41,088 nucleotides of DNA from an uncultured Christensenella sp. GTDB taxonomy: Bacteria > Bacillota > Clostridia > Christensenellales > UBA3700. Where the stretch lies: contig CAJTVJ010000013.1 in NCBI GenBank assembly GCA_910579785.1, forward strand, positions 1-41,088. The letters are read 5' to 3'. The notes under the pieces were generated by a model. The model was not told where the DNA came from, searched no databases, and saw only the letters and a program-made list of their open reading frames with translations. Shown here in pieces: positions 1-6,642 of the stretch (its first letter is position 1; the number at the start of each line of letters is the position of its first letter). The position numbers and the translations under genes were made by a program.

Positions 1-47
1 TTGCGTACGTACTTTGCCTTATCTAGGTCGCCTTGGAATATGTAATT

Positions 48-182
48 ATTCCAAGAAAAGTATACATTTACTGACCTGGCAAAGTTGAATATGACTCGCG
101 CGCGAAATATACTCTTATTAAAAAAATACGCCGTTTCGCGATAAGAAAACGGCAGTCAGTAAATGTATACTTTTCTTAGAAT
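48..182. mobile_element. 135-bp MITE-like inverted-repeat element, copy 1
   Basis: The ends form a 28-bp inverted repeat (48-75 and 155-182) with one mismatch; its core reads AAGTATACATTTACTGAC. The 79-bp interior has no open frame and carries the motif CGCCGTTTCGCGATAA near its right end (about 129-143). A second element at 17597-17731 has the same total length, the same 28/79/28 layout and a matching internal motif. The left arm overlaps another perfect hairpin, CTTGGAATA (32-40) with TATTCCAAG (47-55). No transposase is nearby, so if mobile it must be non-autonomous. A large regulatory palindrome is the alternative. The repeat is certain; mobility is inference. Confidence 0.6.
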
Positions 183-244
183 GGGTGTTATTGACTTTAA
201 AAATAGAATGAAAGTGTATGATAAGTAATTATATTTTTCAATAG

Positions 245-344
245 GATGAGACTTCTCCGCTACGTTTCACTTCGGTCGAAGTGACTTATAGCTTGGTGAG
301 CTATAAGCAATCTAGTCACCTCGACCAACGCGGAGAGGTCTAAT
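245..344. repeat. Dispersed hairpin repeat, cluster A (two inverted units)
   Basis: Two units of the window-wide hairpin repeat face each other. Unit 1 (250-285) has stem ACTTC/GAAGT; unit 2 (315-344) has stem ACCTC/GAGGT inside GTCACCTCGACC...GCGGAGAGGTCTAAT. The two also pair with each other, giving a large inverted repeat. The cluster lies in the non-coding stretch ahead of the polysaccharide gene. The repeat pattern is direct; function is unknown. Confidence 0.75.
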
Positions 345-456
345 CGAGTTGAATAGATATTATTTAATTTCTTAACCATCAATGGAGCGATAGAAATATT
401 TCAACTGCAATACCAATTTTGCAGTTTTGTAAAGTTTTTTAATTTTTCATTTTCTA

Positions 457-485
457 TTGCTCTTTTACTTTAAATACTATATAAT
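457..485 (+). promoter_or_regulatory. Putative promoter of the O-antigen-ligase-like gene
   Basis: TTGCTC (457-462) and TATAAT (480-485) are separated by 17 nt, which would give a leader of about 70 nt before the ATG at 562. No strong Shine-Dalgarno follows; the best candidate is GGAT about 9 nt before the start. Confidence 0.5.
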
Positions 486-561
486 GGTGTGGATTGATTA
501 AAAAAATATTAAAAACCTATTTGATAAATAATTTTATTTTTCAATAGACGGATTTAAATAA

Positions 562-2031
562 ATGACAATACAAAACAAACTTATGCGCGGTAGCAATACT
601 ATATATAAAAGATATAAAGACTTTTTCAGCAAATTTATTTATACTGACTTTTATCTAGCACTTGTATGTATAATCGTCTTTACGGGCTGGGTAACGAAGT
701 GTGCGCCATTGGGAATCACATTGGCTGTCGCAATTTCCTGCATGACCCTGCTGGCGGCTGACGACGTACTTCCATTGACGGTAAACTTTTTTAGCGCGAC
801 TTTATTGGTGTACTCTCACAACTTTGACGACTATACCAAAATGTGGCCGTTGGCAATTCCGCTTGGGCTATGTTTTCTTGTCTTTCTTATAAAAAACGGT
901 AAGCATACTTTCTCATTTGGAAAATTATTTTTGCCGCTTTTAGCTATCGCCTACGCCATGCTTATAGGGGGCGCAGGGGTACTTATCAAGGACGACTTTA
1001 TGAGAGTTTTGCCTGATTTCGTCATATTGGGATTGGGCGTACCTGTGGTATATCTGTTCTTTAATCATTATTTAAAGCACGACGATAAGAGAGATATCCC
1101 CTTATATTTTGCCAAAACAATGATGTACATAGGTCTGGCGATATGTCTAGAACTTATCACCGTCATCGCATTGAGCAACGAGCCTGTGCGTAATTGGCAT
1201 AATATCGCATGGGATTTGGGTTGGGGCAATAGAAATCCTGTCGCGACTTATCTTATATGCACCGCAAGTATGACGATGTATCTATCCACCCGATACCGTC
1301 AAGGATGGATATTCTTAGCGCTTGGAATATTCCAATACGGATGTCTCATAGCGACGTTTAGCCGCGGCGGCATAATATTCGGAGTGCTTAGCGGCATAGT
1401 CGCAGTTATCTTTACTATAATAAAAGCGCCTGATAAAAAACGACAGTTATTAAACATAGGATTAGTCCTATTGGGAATGATAATATTCTATTTATCTGTC
1501 ATGAACAGTGTAAATACGATGGTTTTGTCACTTATCAAGCGCGGAATGGGCTCTTCCGGTCGCACTGAACTATTCAAAGAAGCCTGGGAACTTTTTAAAG
1601 CCCACCCGATTTTTGGAGTAGGCAAAGGATATATGGGTCCCAATACGCCGCCAAGCGCAATAGGAGTATACTTCTTCCACTCCACCTTCTTCCAAGTCAT
1701 AGCATGTATGGGAATAGTGGGACTTGCGGCATACGCATACTTCTACATAGTCAGGCTCAAAATTCTTTTTAAAAATATAAAGCATTCTTTCAACCTCTTC
1801 TGTCTTGCTCTGCTTATAGGCTTTGAAGGATATTCGCTGTTGGATACCGGCACGTTTATTGCCTATCCATTTATGGCTCTAATAGTCATAATTACTTTGT
1901 TACTTGAACGGGTACAGACAGATTTTAGCGGCTACGTAACTCCGTACAACTATTCCACACCGTGGGGAGCTAAAATAGTGGAGAAAGAAAATCAATTAGT
2001 GCAAAAATTCAAAGCTAAATTTAAGAAGTGA
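562..2031 (+). CDS. O-antigen ligase / polysaccharide polymerase-like membrane protein
   Basis: 489-aa polytopic membrane protein with about 12-14 hydrophobic segments. It probably acts on undecaprenyl-linked glycans at the outer face of the membrane, polymerising or ligating capsule or cell-wall polysaccharide (Wzy_C/O-antigen ligase family). Support comes from the long polytopic layout, GNRNPVATYL in the middle, the basic-glycine motif SRGGIIFG after it (about 270), and the extracytoplasmic loop SSGRTELFKEAWELF followed by HPIFGVGKG (about 335-365), all typical of this family. The C-terminal 45 residues are polar and cytoplasmic. It stands alone without glycosyltransferase neighbours, so the glycan cannot be named. 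A 135-bp inverted-repeat element and hairpin repeats lie upstream. The start has only a weak ribosome site. Family assignment is confident, substrate unknown. Confidence 0.82.
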   Translation: MTIQNKLMRGSNTIYKRYKDFFSKFIYTDFYLALVCIIVFTGWVTKCAPLGITLAVAISCMTLLAADDVLPLTVNFFSATLLVYSHNFDDYTKMWPLAIPLGLCFLVFLIKNGKHTFSFGKLFLPLLAIAYAMLIGGAGVLIKDDFMRVLPDFVILGLGVPVVYLFFNHYLKHDDKRDIPLYFAKTMMYIGLAICLELITVIALSNEPVRNWHNIAWDLGWGNRNPVATYLICTASMTMYLSTRYRQGWIFLALGIFQYGCLIATFSRGGIIFGVLSGIVAVIFTIIKAPDKKRQLLNIGLVLLGMIIFYLSVMNSVNTMVLSLIKRGMGSSGRTELFKEAWELFKAHPIFGVGKGYMGPNTPPSAIGVYFFHSTFFQVIACMGIVGLAAYAYFYIVRLKILFKNIKHSFNLFCLALLIGFEGYSLLDTGTFIAYPFMALIVIITLLLERVQTDFSGYVTPYNYSTPWGAKIVEKENQLVQKFKAKFKK

Positions 2032-2103
2032 ATTAGTATATAATATAAAATCATAATTTAACTTGATTAGACTTCAAACGCGGCAGATAAGTTTTATCCT
2101 ATT

Positions 2104-2197
2104 CAATTCGTTTAGACCTCTCCGCGTAGGGCGTAAGGAGCGAAGCGACGGAATAGCGAGCCAGCGGTAGCGTCTTGGGCGAGCGTCGGTGACGATT
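2104..2197 (+). repeat. 94-bp dispersed repeat, copy 1
   Basis: Near-identical to 36161-36254 (92 of 94 positions by eye). It starts with the hairpin-repeat end TTAGACCTCTCCGCG, runs through GGAGCGAAGCGACGGAATAG and ends GCGAGCGTCGGTGACGATT. The end forms a small CGTC-GGT-GACG hairpin. Shorter relatives are at 21683-21763 and, inverted, at 2403-2482. Confidence 0.8.
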
Positions 2198-2232
2198 ATA
2201 TTCCAAGTAATAGAATATAATATTAAAATACA

Positions 2233-2482
2233 CAATCACTTTGCTTTGCTAAGTGATTGCTAAGCTGACAGTCGGGTTCCGCTAATGCCGTCCAAACGAA
2301 AATGCACGCTTACGCTAACATTTTGTCGGTGCTTGTTTAACTCGATGAGACCTCTCCGCTGCGGTCGAGGTGACTATATATATCTTACAAGTTTGGGATA
2401 TAATCGTCACCGACGCTCACACGAAACGCACAAATCTCCTCGCTACGCTATCGCTTCGTTCGAAATGACTACTTTTAGGTTG
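2233..2482. repeat. Hairpin repeats, cluster B
   Basis: This fills most of the 513-base gap after the polysaccharide gene. It holds a perfect 9-bp hairpin, CAATCACTT/AAGTGATTG (2233-2259); a hairpin-repeat unit at 2346-2374 with stem ACCTC/GAGGT; and an inverted relative of the 94-bp repeat at 2403-2482. The following 2490-2544 is almost pure A/T. A 75-codon open frame across the repeats (2285-2512) has no coding character. Confidence 0.65.
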
Positions 2483-2544
2483 ACTATTTATTTCTCTTTA
2501 TTTTTATTATAATATTATATACAATATATTATATATCATTTATA

Positions 2545-3192
2545 TCAAAAATACTTTTTCAATAGCTCGTCTAATTGCAAGACGCTTTGTCCCATTTCTA
2601 TTTCGCTCTTTTGACGGCGTTTGCCCTCTAAAATCATCGCAAGCTCTTGCTTTATCTTATCCATTTCGTCTTGCTGAGAAGTCTGCTGCACTCCGCTATA
2701 TGGCAAAAACTCCACTTGACTGTCCTTCTTATCCTCTTTGACCGACTTACTTTCACTTTTTTTATCGTCGTCGTCCGGGAATGCTCTCTCTATAAGCACA
2801 TAGCCGTCGCACTGCTCTGCCACAAAGCTTGGAGAACTTATGCCCATAATGACCTTTTTACCAAGTTTTTTGAGAGCATTTATCATTGCGATAGAGTCAA
2901 GCTCGCTGCATACTATAAAAAACGCGTCGATATTACTGCGAGTGCATGCAATAGTCACCGCGTCAATAACTTGGCGTATATCTATACGCACCTTTTTTCT
3001 GTTGCTCACAGGCAACGCAACTTCCGCGCCGTACGATTTGATAAAGGCATTGAAGTCATTGTTGCGCTTGTTGTTGTATCCGTACAACTTGGCATAGGCT
3101 ACCTTGCCGTCAATACCGGATATTGCCTTTGCAAAACTCTCATATGAGAGCCGCATACTGTTGAGATCTATCAATACTGCAAAATTTGTCAT
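2545..3192 (-). CDS. NYN (PIN-like) domain protein, LabA/DUF88 type
   Basis: 215-aa soluble protein whose first 130 residues match the NYN/LabA-type PIN-like nuclease fold. There is an acidic strand end VLIDLNSMR at the N-terminus, a second acidic segment FFIVCSELDSIAM (about 98-110), and the strand GKKVIMGISSPSFVAEQCDGYVLI. NYN proteins are metal-dependent RNases or RNA-binding relatives. The C-terminal 75 residues are charged and probably flexible. The start was set at the second Met because AAAGGA lies 9 nt upstream; the earlier in-frame ATG at 3225 has no ribosome site. Two palindromic operator-like sites lie upstream (3265-3279 and 3384-3400), suggesting dedicated regulation. The fold is confident, the target RNA unknown. 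Confidence 0.75.
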   Translation of the reverse strand: MTNFAVLIDLNSMRLSYESFAKAISGIDGKVAYAKLYGYNNKRNNDFNAFIKSYGAEVALPVSNRKKVRIDIRQVIDAVTIACTRSNIDAFFIVCSELDSIAMINALKKLGKKVIMGISSPSFVAEQCDGYVLIERAFPDDDDKKSESKSVKEDKKDSQVEFLPYSGVQQTSQQDEMDKIKQELAMILEGKRRQKSEIEMGQSVLQLDELLKKYF

Positions 3193-3264
3193 AACACTTA
3201 TTCCTTTAATTTTAAATTTGTCCATCTTTGGTGTTTTGACATCTTATGTATATGTTTTTGTTAA

Positions 3265-3279
3265 TTGAACATTGTTCAA
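3265..3279. promoter_or_regulatory. Palindromic operator-like site 1
   Basis: TTGAACATTGTTCAA is a perfect 15-bp palindrome about a central T. It lies about 80 nt upstream of the NYN gene start. Its 11-bp core GAACATTGTTC recurs in site 2. A TATAAT-like box on the minus strand lies just upstream of it, so a repressor bound here would sit near the transcription start. Confidence 0.5.
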
Positions 3280-3383
3280 ATTGATAAAATACTTATTATA
3301 TGTCGATTATCTAGATAATTTATCTTTTATCCTTATATTTGCCACATAAGCAAGTTTTATATTTCATCATTGATTTTCAGCAA

Positions 3384-3400
3384 TTTGAACATTGTTCGAA
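3384..3400. promoter_or_regulatory. Palindromic operator-like site 2
   Basis: TTTGAACATTGTTCGAA is a 17-bp palindrome with one mismatched pair, sharing the core GAACATTGTTC with site 1. The centres are 120 bp apart. It lies just beyond the ogg stop codon in the ogg-NYN gap. The GAAC/GTTC half-sites are 3 nt apart, unlike the 4 nt of the Gram-positive LexA box. Confidence 0.5.
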
Positions 3401-3413
3401 TACAATATTTCCA

Positions 3414-4238
3414 CTAATTTTCTCTTTTGTTAAAAAATAAATATTGTTGTGCATATCCAGAATATTCTCCGTAAATGCTTATCAATTTTTCTCTTATGAC
3501 CTTGTTGTTATCCTCATTTTCGCCCACGACGTCTTTATAGACTTTCTTTATCCAAGTGTCGACAGGAAACACGTCTTGCTTGTGATATCCAAAGAGCAAA
3601 ATGCAATCCGCCACCTTGCTGCCCACACCCATGAGCGAACACAGCTTTTTATTGGCCATACTGCCGTCCATCTCGCTTATAGATTCTAAATCAAAGCCGT
3701 CGGCAACAGCCTTTGACGTGACAGCCAGATATTTTGCTCTATACCCGGCGCCCAATGCCTTATAAAAATCCTCATCCTTACTCGCCATAGCCTCATGTGT
3801 AGGAAAGGCGTAATAACTTCCCATATTCTTGCCAAGACTTTCGCAAAGCCTGCTTATAATACCCTTTATGCGAGGAATATGATTGTTGGCGGATATTATA
3901 AAACTAATGAGCATTTCCCATTTATCTTGATTGAGAATGCGTATTCCGTGTCCGTATTCTATCGCCTCGTCCATAAAAGGCTTGCCTTTGAGCTTTTGCT
4001 TTATCTGCGAGTAATCCCTTGCAAGATCAAAGTAATTGGCAAAGTATTCGCAATCGTCGCTCTTTATCACAGCGCTGCTATCATTTTGAGTTACGGTGCA
4101 CTTTTTATCTTTGGAATATACTACGTATTCCCCTTCGTTAAGCTTTTCAAATCTGAATATCTGTCCGCATTCCAAGATATGACGGATATCAAAATCTTCA
4201 AGCTGTGTCAATATTATACTATTCTTTTCAATCAACAT
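3414..4238 (-). CDS. ogg: 8-oxoguanine DNA glycosylase (OGG1 family, HhH-GPD)
   Basis: 274-aa base-excision repair enzyme that removes 8-oxoguanine opposite cytosine and nicks the strand by beta-elimination. The N-terminal OGG-type domain contains ILECGQIFRF (about 20-30). The HhH-GPD core has FIISANNHIPRI (about 115) and the hairpin LMGVGSKVADCILLF, carrying the catalytic Lys. It is followed by FPVDTWIKK with the catalytic Asp. This is the eukaryote-like OGG1 clade found in many Clostridia, not MutM. The start was placed at MLIEKNS because AAAAGG lies about 7 nt upstream; an upstream in-frame ATG (4295) would add 19 residues unlike the family. It precedes the NYN gene on the same strand, with a 221-nt gap. 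Confidence 0.9.
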   Translation of the reverse strand: MLIEKNSIILTQLEDFDIRHILECGQIFRFEKLNEGEYVVYSKDKKCTVTQNDSSAVIKSDDCEYFANYFDLARDYSQIKQKLKGKPFMDEAIEYGHGIRILNQDKWEMLISFIISANNHIPRIKGIISRLCESLGKNMGSYYAFPTHEAMASKDEDFYKALGAGYRAKYLAVTSKAVADGFDLESISEMDGSMANKKLCSLMGVGSKVADCILLFGYHKQDVFPVDTWIKKVYKDVVGENEDNNKVIREKLISIYGEYSGYAQQYLFFNKREN

Positions 4239-4381
4239 ATTCGCGCCTTTTGATGTTTTTTGTCTAATTTTAGCACAAATCATATGTTTTTTCAATAGCT
4301 TTTAAGCGTAATTACGCCTTTATTGCCTTTTGAGTTGCAAAGTCATGGAATTATTGCAATCTTATGCTCAAAAATTATAAA

Positions 4382-4657
4382 TTATTTCTTATTTAAAATT
4401 TCTTGTGCAAGTGCAAATGCAAAAGAAAAAGCTTCTGCATAAATAGCCTTAGAATATAGTAAATCTTTTTTACACTTTACATTTTCAAGTTCAGCATAAA
4501 CTTCAAAAGCCTGCTTATCAAGAATCTTTTTAAAAGCCTTTTCCAACTGCACTACTTTTTCTTGCATCTCCTTATACTCATCATCTAGATAAATGCTTTC
4601 CATGTTTCCTCGTTTTCCGTTGAGCATTTGATATATTGCTGACTCATATTTTTCCAT
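4382..4657 (-). CDS. Small helical protein of unknown function (possibly DUF6809-like)
   Basis: 91-aa, mostly helical, charged protein with no signal peptide or membrane segment. Residues 25-60 look like a coiled coil; the C-terminal YAEAFSFAFALAQEIL is an amphipathic helix rich in Ala/Phe. The overall pattern resembles small Firmicute proteins of the DUF6809 type, but I do not recognise it firmly. AAGGATG lies just before the ATG. It is divergent from the XRE regulator at 4765, and its putative promoter overlaps a palindrome that the regulator could bind. Confidence 0.6.
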   Translation of the reverse strand: MEKYESAIYQMLNGKRGNMESIYLDDEYKEMQEKVVQLEKAFKKILDKQAFEVYAELENVKCKKDLLYSKAIYAEAFSFAFALAQEILNKK

Positions 4658-4690
4658 AAACCATCCTTCTTATCACGCATATTTATCAAC

Positions 4691-4736
4691 CTTATACCCA
4701 ACCTAATGGGTGGACGTCAAGAATAATCAACCCATT
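4691..4736. promoter_or_regulatory. Divergent promoter/operator region between the small helical gene and the XRE gene
   Basis: On the minus strand TTGACG (4715-4720) and TATAAG (4691-4696) are 18 nt apart. The spacer holds the palindrome ACCCA-N6-TGGGT (4696-4711), and an inverted copy of AATGGGT (4705-4711) appears as ACCCATT (4730-4736). Three related half-sites between divergent genes, one of them an XRE regulator, suggest an autoregulatory operator. Confidence 0.45.
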
Positions 4737-4764
4737 GGATGATATATTGATTTTGAGGTAAGCT

Positions 4765-4983
4765 ATGGTTACATTAGACAAAATCAAAGAGAAGATACAG
4801 GAAGAAATAAACAACAGCGGTATGACGAGAGTGGAAATCGCCAGACGGCTTGGCGTGACCAATCAAACGGTGTCGTGTTATGCCCTTGGCAAAAAGATGC
4901 CCGCGCTCGATACCTTTGCCAATCTATGCGAGGTGCTGGACGTAGACCCTGCCGAATTGCTTTGCCTCAACGATAAAAATTAA
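4765..4983 (+). CDS. XRE/Cro-CI family transcriptional regulator
   Basis: 72-aa protein that is almost entirely one HTH_3 domain: MTRVEIARRLGVTNQTVSCY (about 20-39) supplies helices 2-3, and the tail LDTFANLCEVLDVDPAELL is the usual helix 4-5 closing segment. It should bind DNA as a dimer. GAGG lies 7 nt before the ATG. It is divergent from the 91-aa gene, with repeated ACCCA/TGGGT half-sites in the shared promoter region. The regulon is unknown; control of the divergent neighbour is inference. Confidence 0.88.
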   Translation: MVTLDKIKEKIQEEINNSGMTRVEIARRLGVTNQTVSCYALGKKMPALDTFANLCEVLDVDPAELLCLNDKN

Positions 4984-5071
4984 AATCATTTATTGAATAC
5001 TAAATTGGCGCGCCTTTGCTAAACAAGTGCGCGTAAGCATATTAAATATATATAATATTGGGCAAAATCGT

Positions 5072-5100
5072 TTGACAAGGTTGTTTTTATATGCTAACAT
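5072..5100 (+). promoter_or_regulatory. Promoter of the rplU operon
   Basis: A perfect TTGACA (5072-5077) and TAACAT (5095-5100) are 17 nt apart, placing transcription start near 5107. Confidence 0.7.
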
Positions 5101-5106
5101 ACTCAT

Positions 5107-5179
5107 TGAGCCGCATGAGTAGGGTCCAAAAGTGTCTTAGACCACCCGTTTCAGCGAGACTGGTAAGAGGAGGTATTCT
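5107..5179 (+). ncRNA. L21 leader-type 5' UTR of rplU
   Basis: A leader of about 73 nt between promoter and rplU start can fold GGTC...GACC (about 5124-5143) and GTTTC-AGC-GAGAC before GTAAGAGGAGGT, the strong ribosome site. Position and layout fit the ribosomal protein L21 leader family, an autoregulatory element of Firmicutes. I have not scored it against a covariance model. Confidence 0.55.
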
Positions 5180-5485
5180 ATGTACGCAATAGTTTTGACA
5201 GGTGGAAAACAATACAAGGTAGCCCAAGGCGAGATAATCAAAGTCGAGAAAATCGACAAAGAAGTAGGCGCTAAGGTCGAGTTGGACGTTGTTATGCTCA
5301 ACAATGACGGCAAAATCGCTTGCGGCAGCGAAGTGGCAAAAGCTAAGGTCGTTGCAGAAGTGGTCGCTCAGGACAAGGCAAAGAAAATCGTTGTTTTCAA
5401 GTATAAGTCCAAGAAAAACGAGCGCAAGCGTCAAGGTCACAGACAGCCGTTTACTGCTTTGAAAATCGCAGAAATCAACGCATAA
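5180..5485 (+). CDS. rplU: Large-subunit ribosomal protein bL21
   Basis: 101-aa ribosomal protein of the 50S subunit that binds 23S rRNA. It is recognised from the N-terminus MYAIVLTGGKQYKV and the conserved C-terminal region VFKYKSKKNERKRQGHRQ. Length is normal for the family. A strong GAGGAGG site precedes the ATG, and the leader may let L21 regulate its own operon. It is followed without a gap by prp: the next ATG begins immediately after its stop. Confidence 0.98.
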   Translation: MYAIVLTGGKQYKVAQGEIIKVEKIDKEVGAKVELDVVMLNNDGKIACGSEVAKAKVVAEVVAQDKAKKIVVFKYKSKKNERKRQGHRQPFTALKIAEINA

Positions 5486-5815
5486 ATGACCAAAGTATTC
5501 GTAACAAAACAAAATGACAGCATTGTCGAAATAGAGTGCGTCGGGCACACAGGTTACGGCGTGGAAGGAGAAGACGTTGTATGCGCCGCGCTGTCGGCAA
5601 TAGTACAGACGGCGATCCTAGGGCTTAAAGAAGTAATAAAGGTCAAAGTCGACTATACGACAGACGACAAAAGAGGTTATCTCAAAGCCACTCTCCCCTC
5701 AAATATCGACAACGCAACGAGGCACGATTGCGACGTGATACTCTACACTATGGTTGCAGGTATCGCAGATATGCAAAAAGGCTTCCCCAAATTCATAAAG
5801 TTGGAGGTAAATTGA
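5486..5815 (+). CDS. prp: Ribosomal-processing cysteine protease Prp
   Basis: 109-aa protease (YsxB/DUF464) that removes the N-terminal extension of ribosomal protein L27 in Firmicutes. The catalytic His lies in the conserved GHTGYG (about residue 20), and the catalytic Cys in EDVVCAALSA (about 33). It sits between rplU and rpmA as in Bacillus and Staphylococcus, starting directly at the rplU stop. The substrate L27 next door carries the expected cleavage motif. Confidence 0.95.
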   Translation: MTKVFVTKQNDSIVEIECVGHTGYGVEGEDVVCAALSAIVQTAILGLKEVIKVKVDYTTDDKRGYLKATLPSNIDNATRHDCDVILYTMVAGIADMQKGFPKFIKLEVN

Positions 5816-5816
5816 T

Positions 5817-6092
5817 ATGTTTATAAATATTCAGCTCTTCGCTCATAAAAAAGGTGTCGGAAGCTCGCGTAACGGCAGAGATTCAGAGTCCAAGAGACTT
5901 GGACCAAAGAGATCCGACGGTCAATTCGTTTTGGCAGGCAACATTTTGGTAAGACAAAGAGGCACTAAGTTCCACGTCGGCAACAACGTAGGCATCGGCA
6001 AGGACGACACTCTCTATGCACTTATCGACGGCGTTGTAAGATTCGAGCGCAAAGGCAAAGATAAAAAGCAAGTTAGCGTATACGCTAAATAA
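5817..6092 (+). CDS. rpmA: Large-subunit ribosomal protein bL27, with Prp-cleaved N-terminal extension
   Basis: 91-aa ribosomal protein whose mature N-terminus reaches the peptidyl-transferase centre. The first nine residues, MFINIQLFA, form the Firmicute-specific prepeptide. Prp should cut after LFA to expose HKKGVGSSRNGRDSESKRLG, the canonical L27 start. The rest (GNILVRQRGTKFHVGNNVG...) is standard. GGAGG precedes the ATG inside the end of prp. A bidirectional terminator follows at 6111. Confidence 0.98.
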   Translation: MFINIQLFAHKKGVGSSRNGRDSESKRLGPKRSDGQFVLAGNILVRQRGTKFHVGNNVGIGKDDTLYALIDGVVRFERKGKDKKQVSVYAK

Positions 6093-6110
6093 TCAAAAAA
6101 ACAAAATATT

Positions 6111-6140
6111 TACGCCGCAATATCGCGGCGTATTTTTATT
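6111..6140 (+). terminator. Rho-independent terminator of the rplU operon
   Basis: Stem TACGCCGC (6111-6118) / GCGGCGTA (6125-6132) with loop AATATC, followed by a T-rich run. Upstream As on the + strand make it usable from the minus strand too; it overlaps the stop codon of the convergent gene. Confidence 0.85.
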
Positions 6141-6555
6141 TGCGGAACATATCTCCATACTCATCAAAGATATCCATTTTAAGAATCATATCTTTGGTTT
6201 GATACAAAGTCCCATCTGAGGAATATTTCTTAATTTTGTATTGACTGAAAACTATCTTTTTTCCGTCATCATATTCTATCGATACGTCAAAGTCCGAGAC
6301 GCCTTTTATCTTATCATATTTAGGAGAATACTTTGCCTTGTCTACTTGCTTCCAAAAATCTTGCAACTGCTGACCTTCAAGTAGCACTTCTACGCCAGCG
6401 TCATGATTGGAAATAAACTTGACGCTTATCGCCCCTTGATTTGCAACGTCATTTCTCAAAGCTCTCGGCGCAAAGAATACGCATATTATCACTATCGCCA
6501 CTATAAGTAATATTGCCAACGACGACGATATTGCAATTTTGATCTTCCCCTTCAT
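6136..6555 (-). CDS. Single-pass membrane protein of unknown function
   Basis: 139-aa protein: short basic N-terminus (MKGKIK), one transmembrane segment at about 7-30, then an outward-facing domain of about 105 residues rich in beta-forming and charged residues (for example SDFDVSIEYDDGKKIVF). The layout resembles small extracytoplasmic proteins of Bacillota, but no family is recognised. The start was taken at the second ATG because GAGG lies 6 nt ahead of it; the ATG at 6567 would leave a 5' UTR of about 9 nt and no ribosome site. It is convergent with rpmA and has its own promoter. Confidence 0.6.
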   Translation of the reverse strand: MKGKIKIAISSSLAILLIVAIVIICVFFAPRALRNDVANQGAISVKFISNHDAGVEVLLEGQQLQDFWKQVDKAKYSPKYDKIKGVSDFDVSIEYDDGKKIVFSQYKIKKYSSDGTLYQTKDMILKMDIFDEYGDMFRK

Positions 6556-6585
6556 ATGCAGCCTCATATATATTTTATTTATTTA

Positions 6586-6614
6586 ATTATACCATTTGGA
6601 AATATATACGTCAA
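6586..6614 (-). promoter_or_regulatory. Promoter of the 139-aa membrane protein gene
   Basis: On the minus strand TTGACG (6609-6614) and TATAAT (6586-6591) are 17 nt apart; the predicted transcript starts about 20 nt before the ATG at 6555. Confidence 0.65.
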
Positions 6615-6642
6615 GGGGGATTTGTAATTATACCTTATTATT

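Noticed and set aside
1..45. 3' end of an upstream gene on the + strand
   Set aside because: A stop at 43-45 closes one frame, but 14 codons with no recognisable pattern cannot support a call.
2285..2512. 75-codon open frame on the + strand
   Set aside because: It runs through hairpin repeats, has no ribosome site and reads as repeat-derived sequence.
3265..3400. LexA (SOS) boxes
   Set aside because: The GAAC and GTTC half-sites are 3 nt apart, not the 4 nt of the Gram-positive LexA box.
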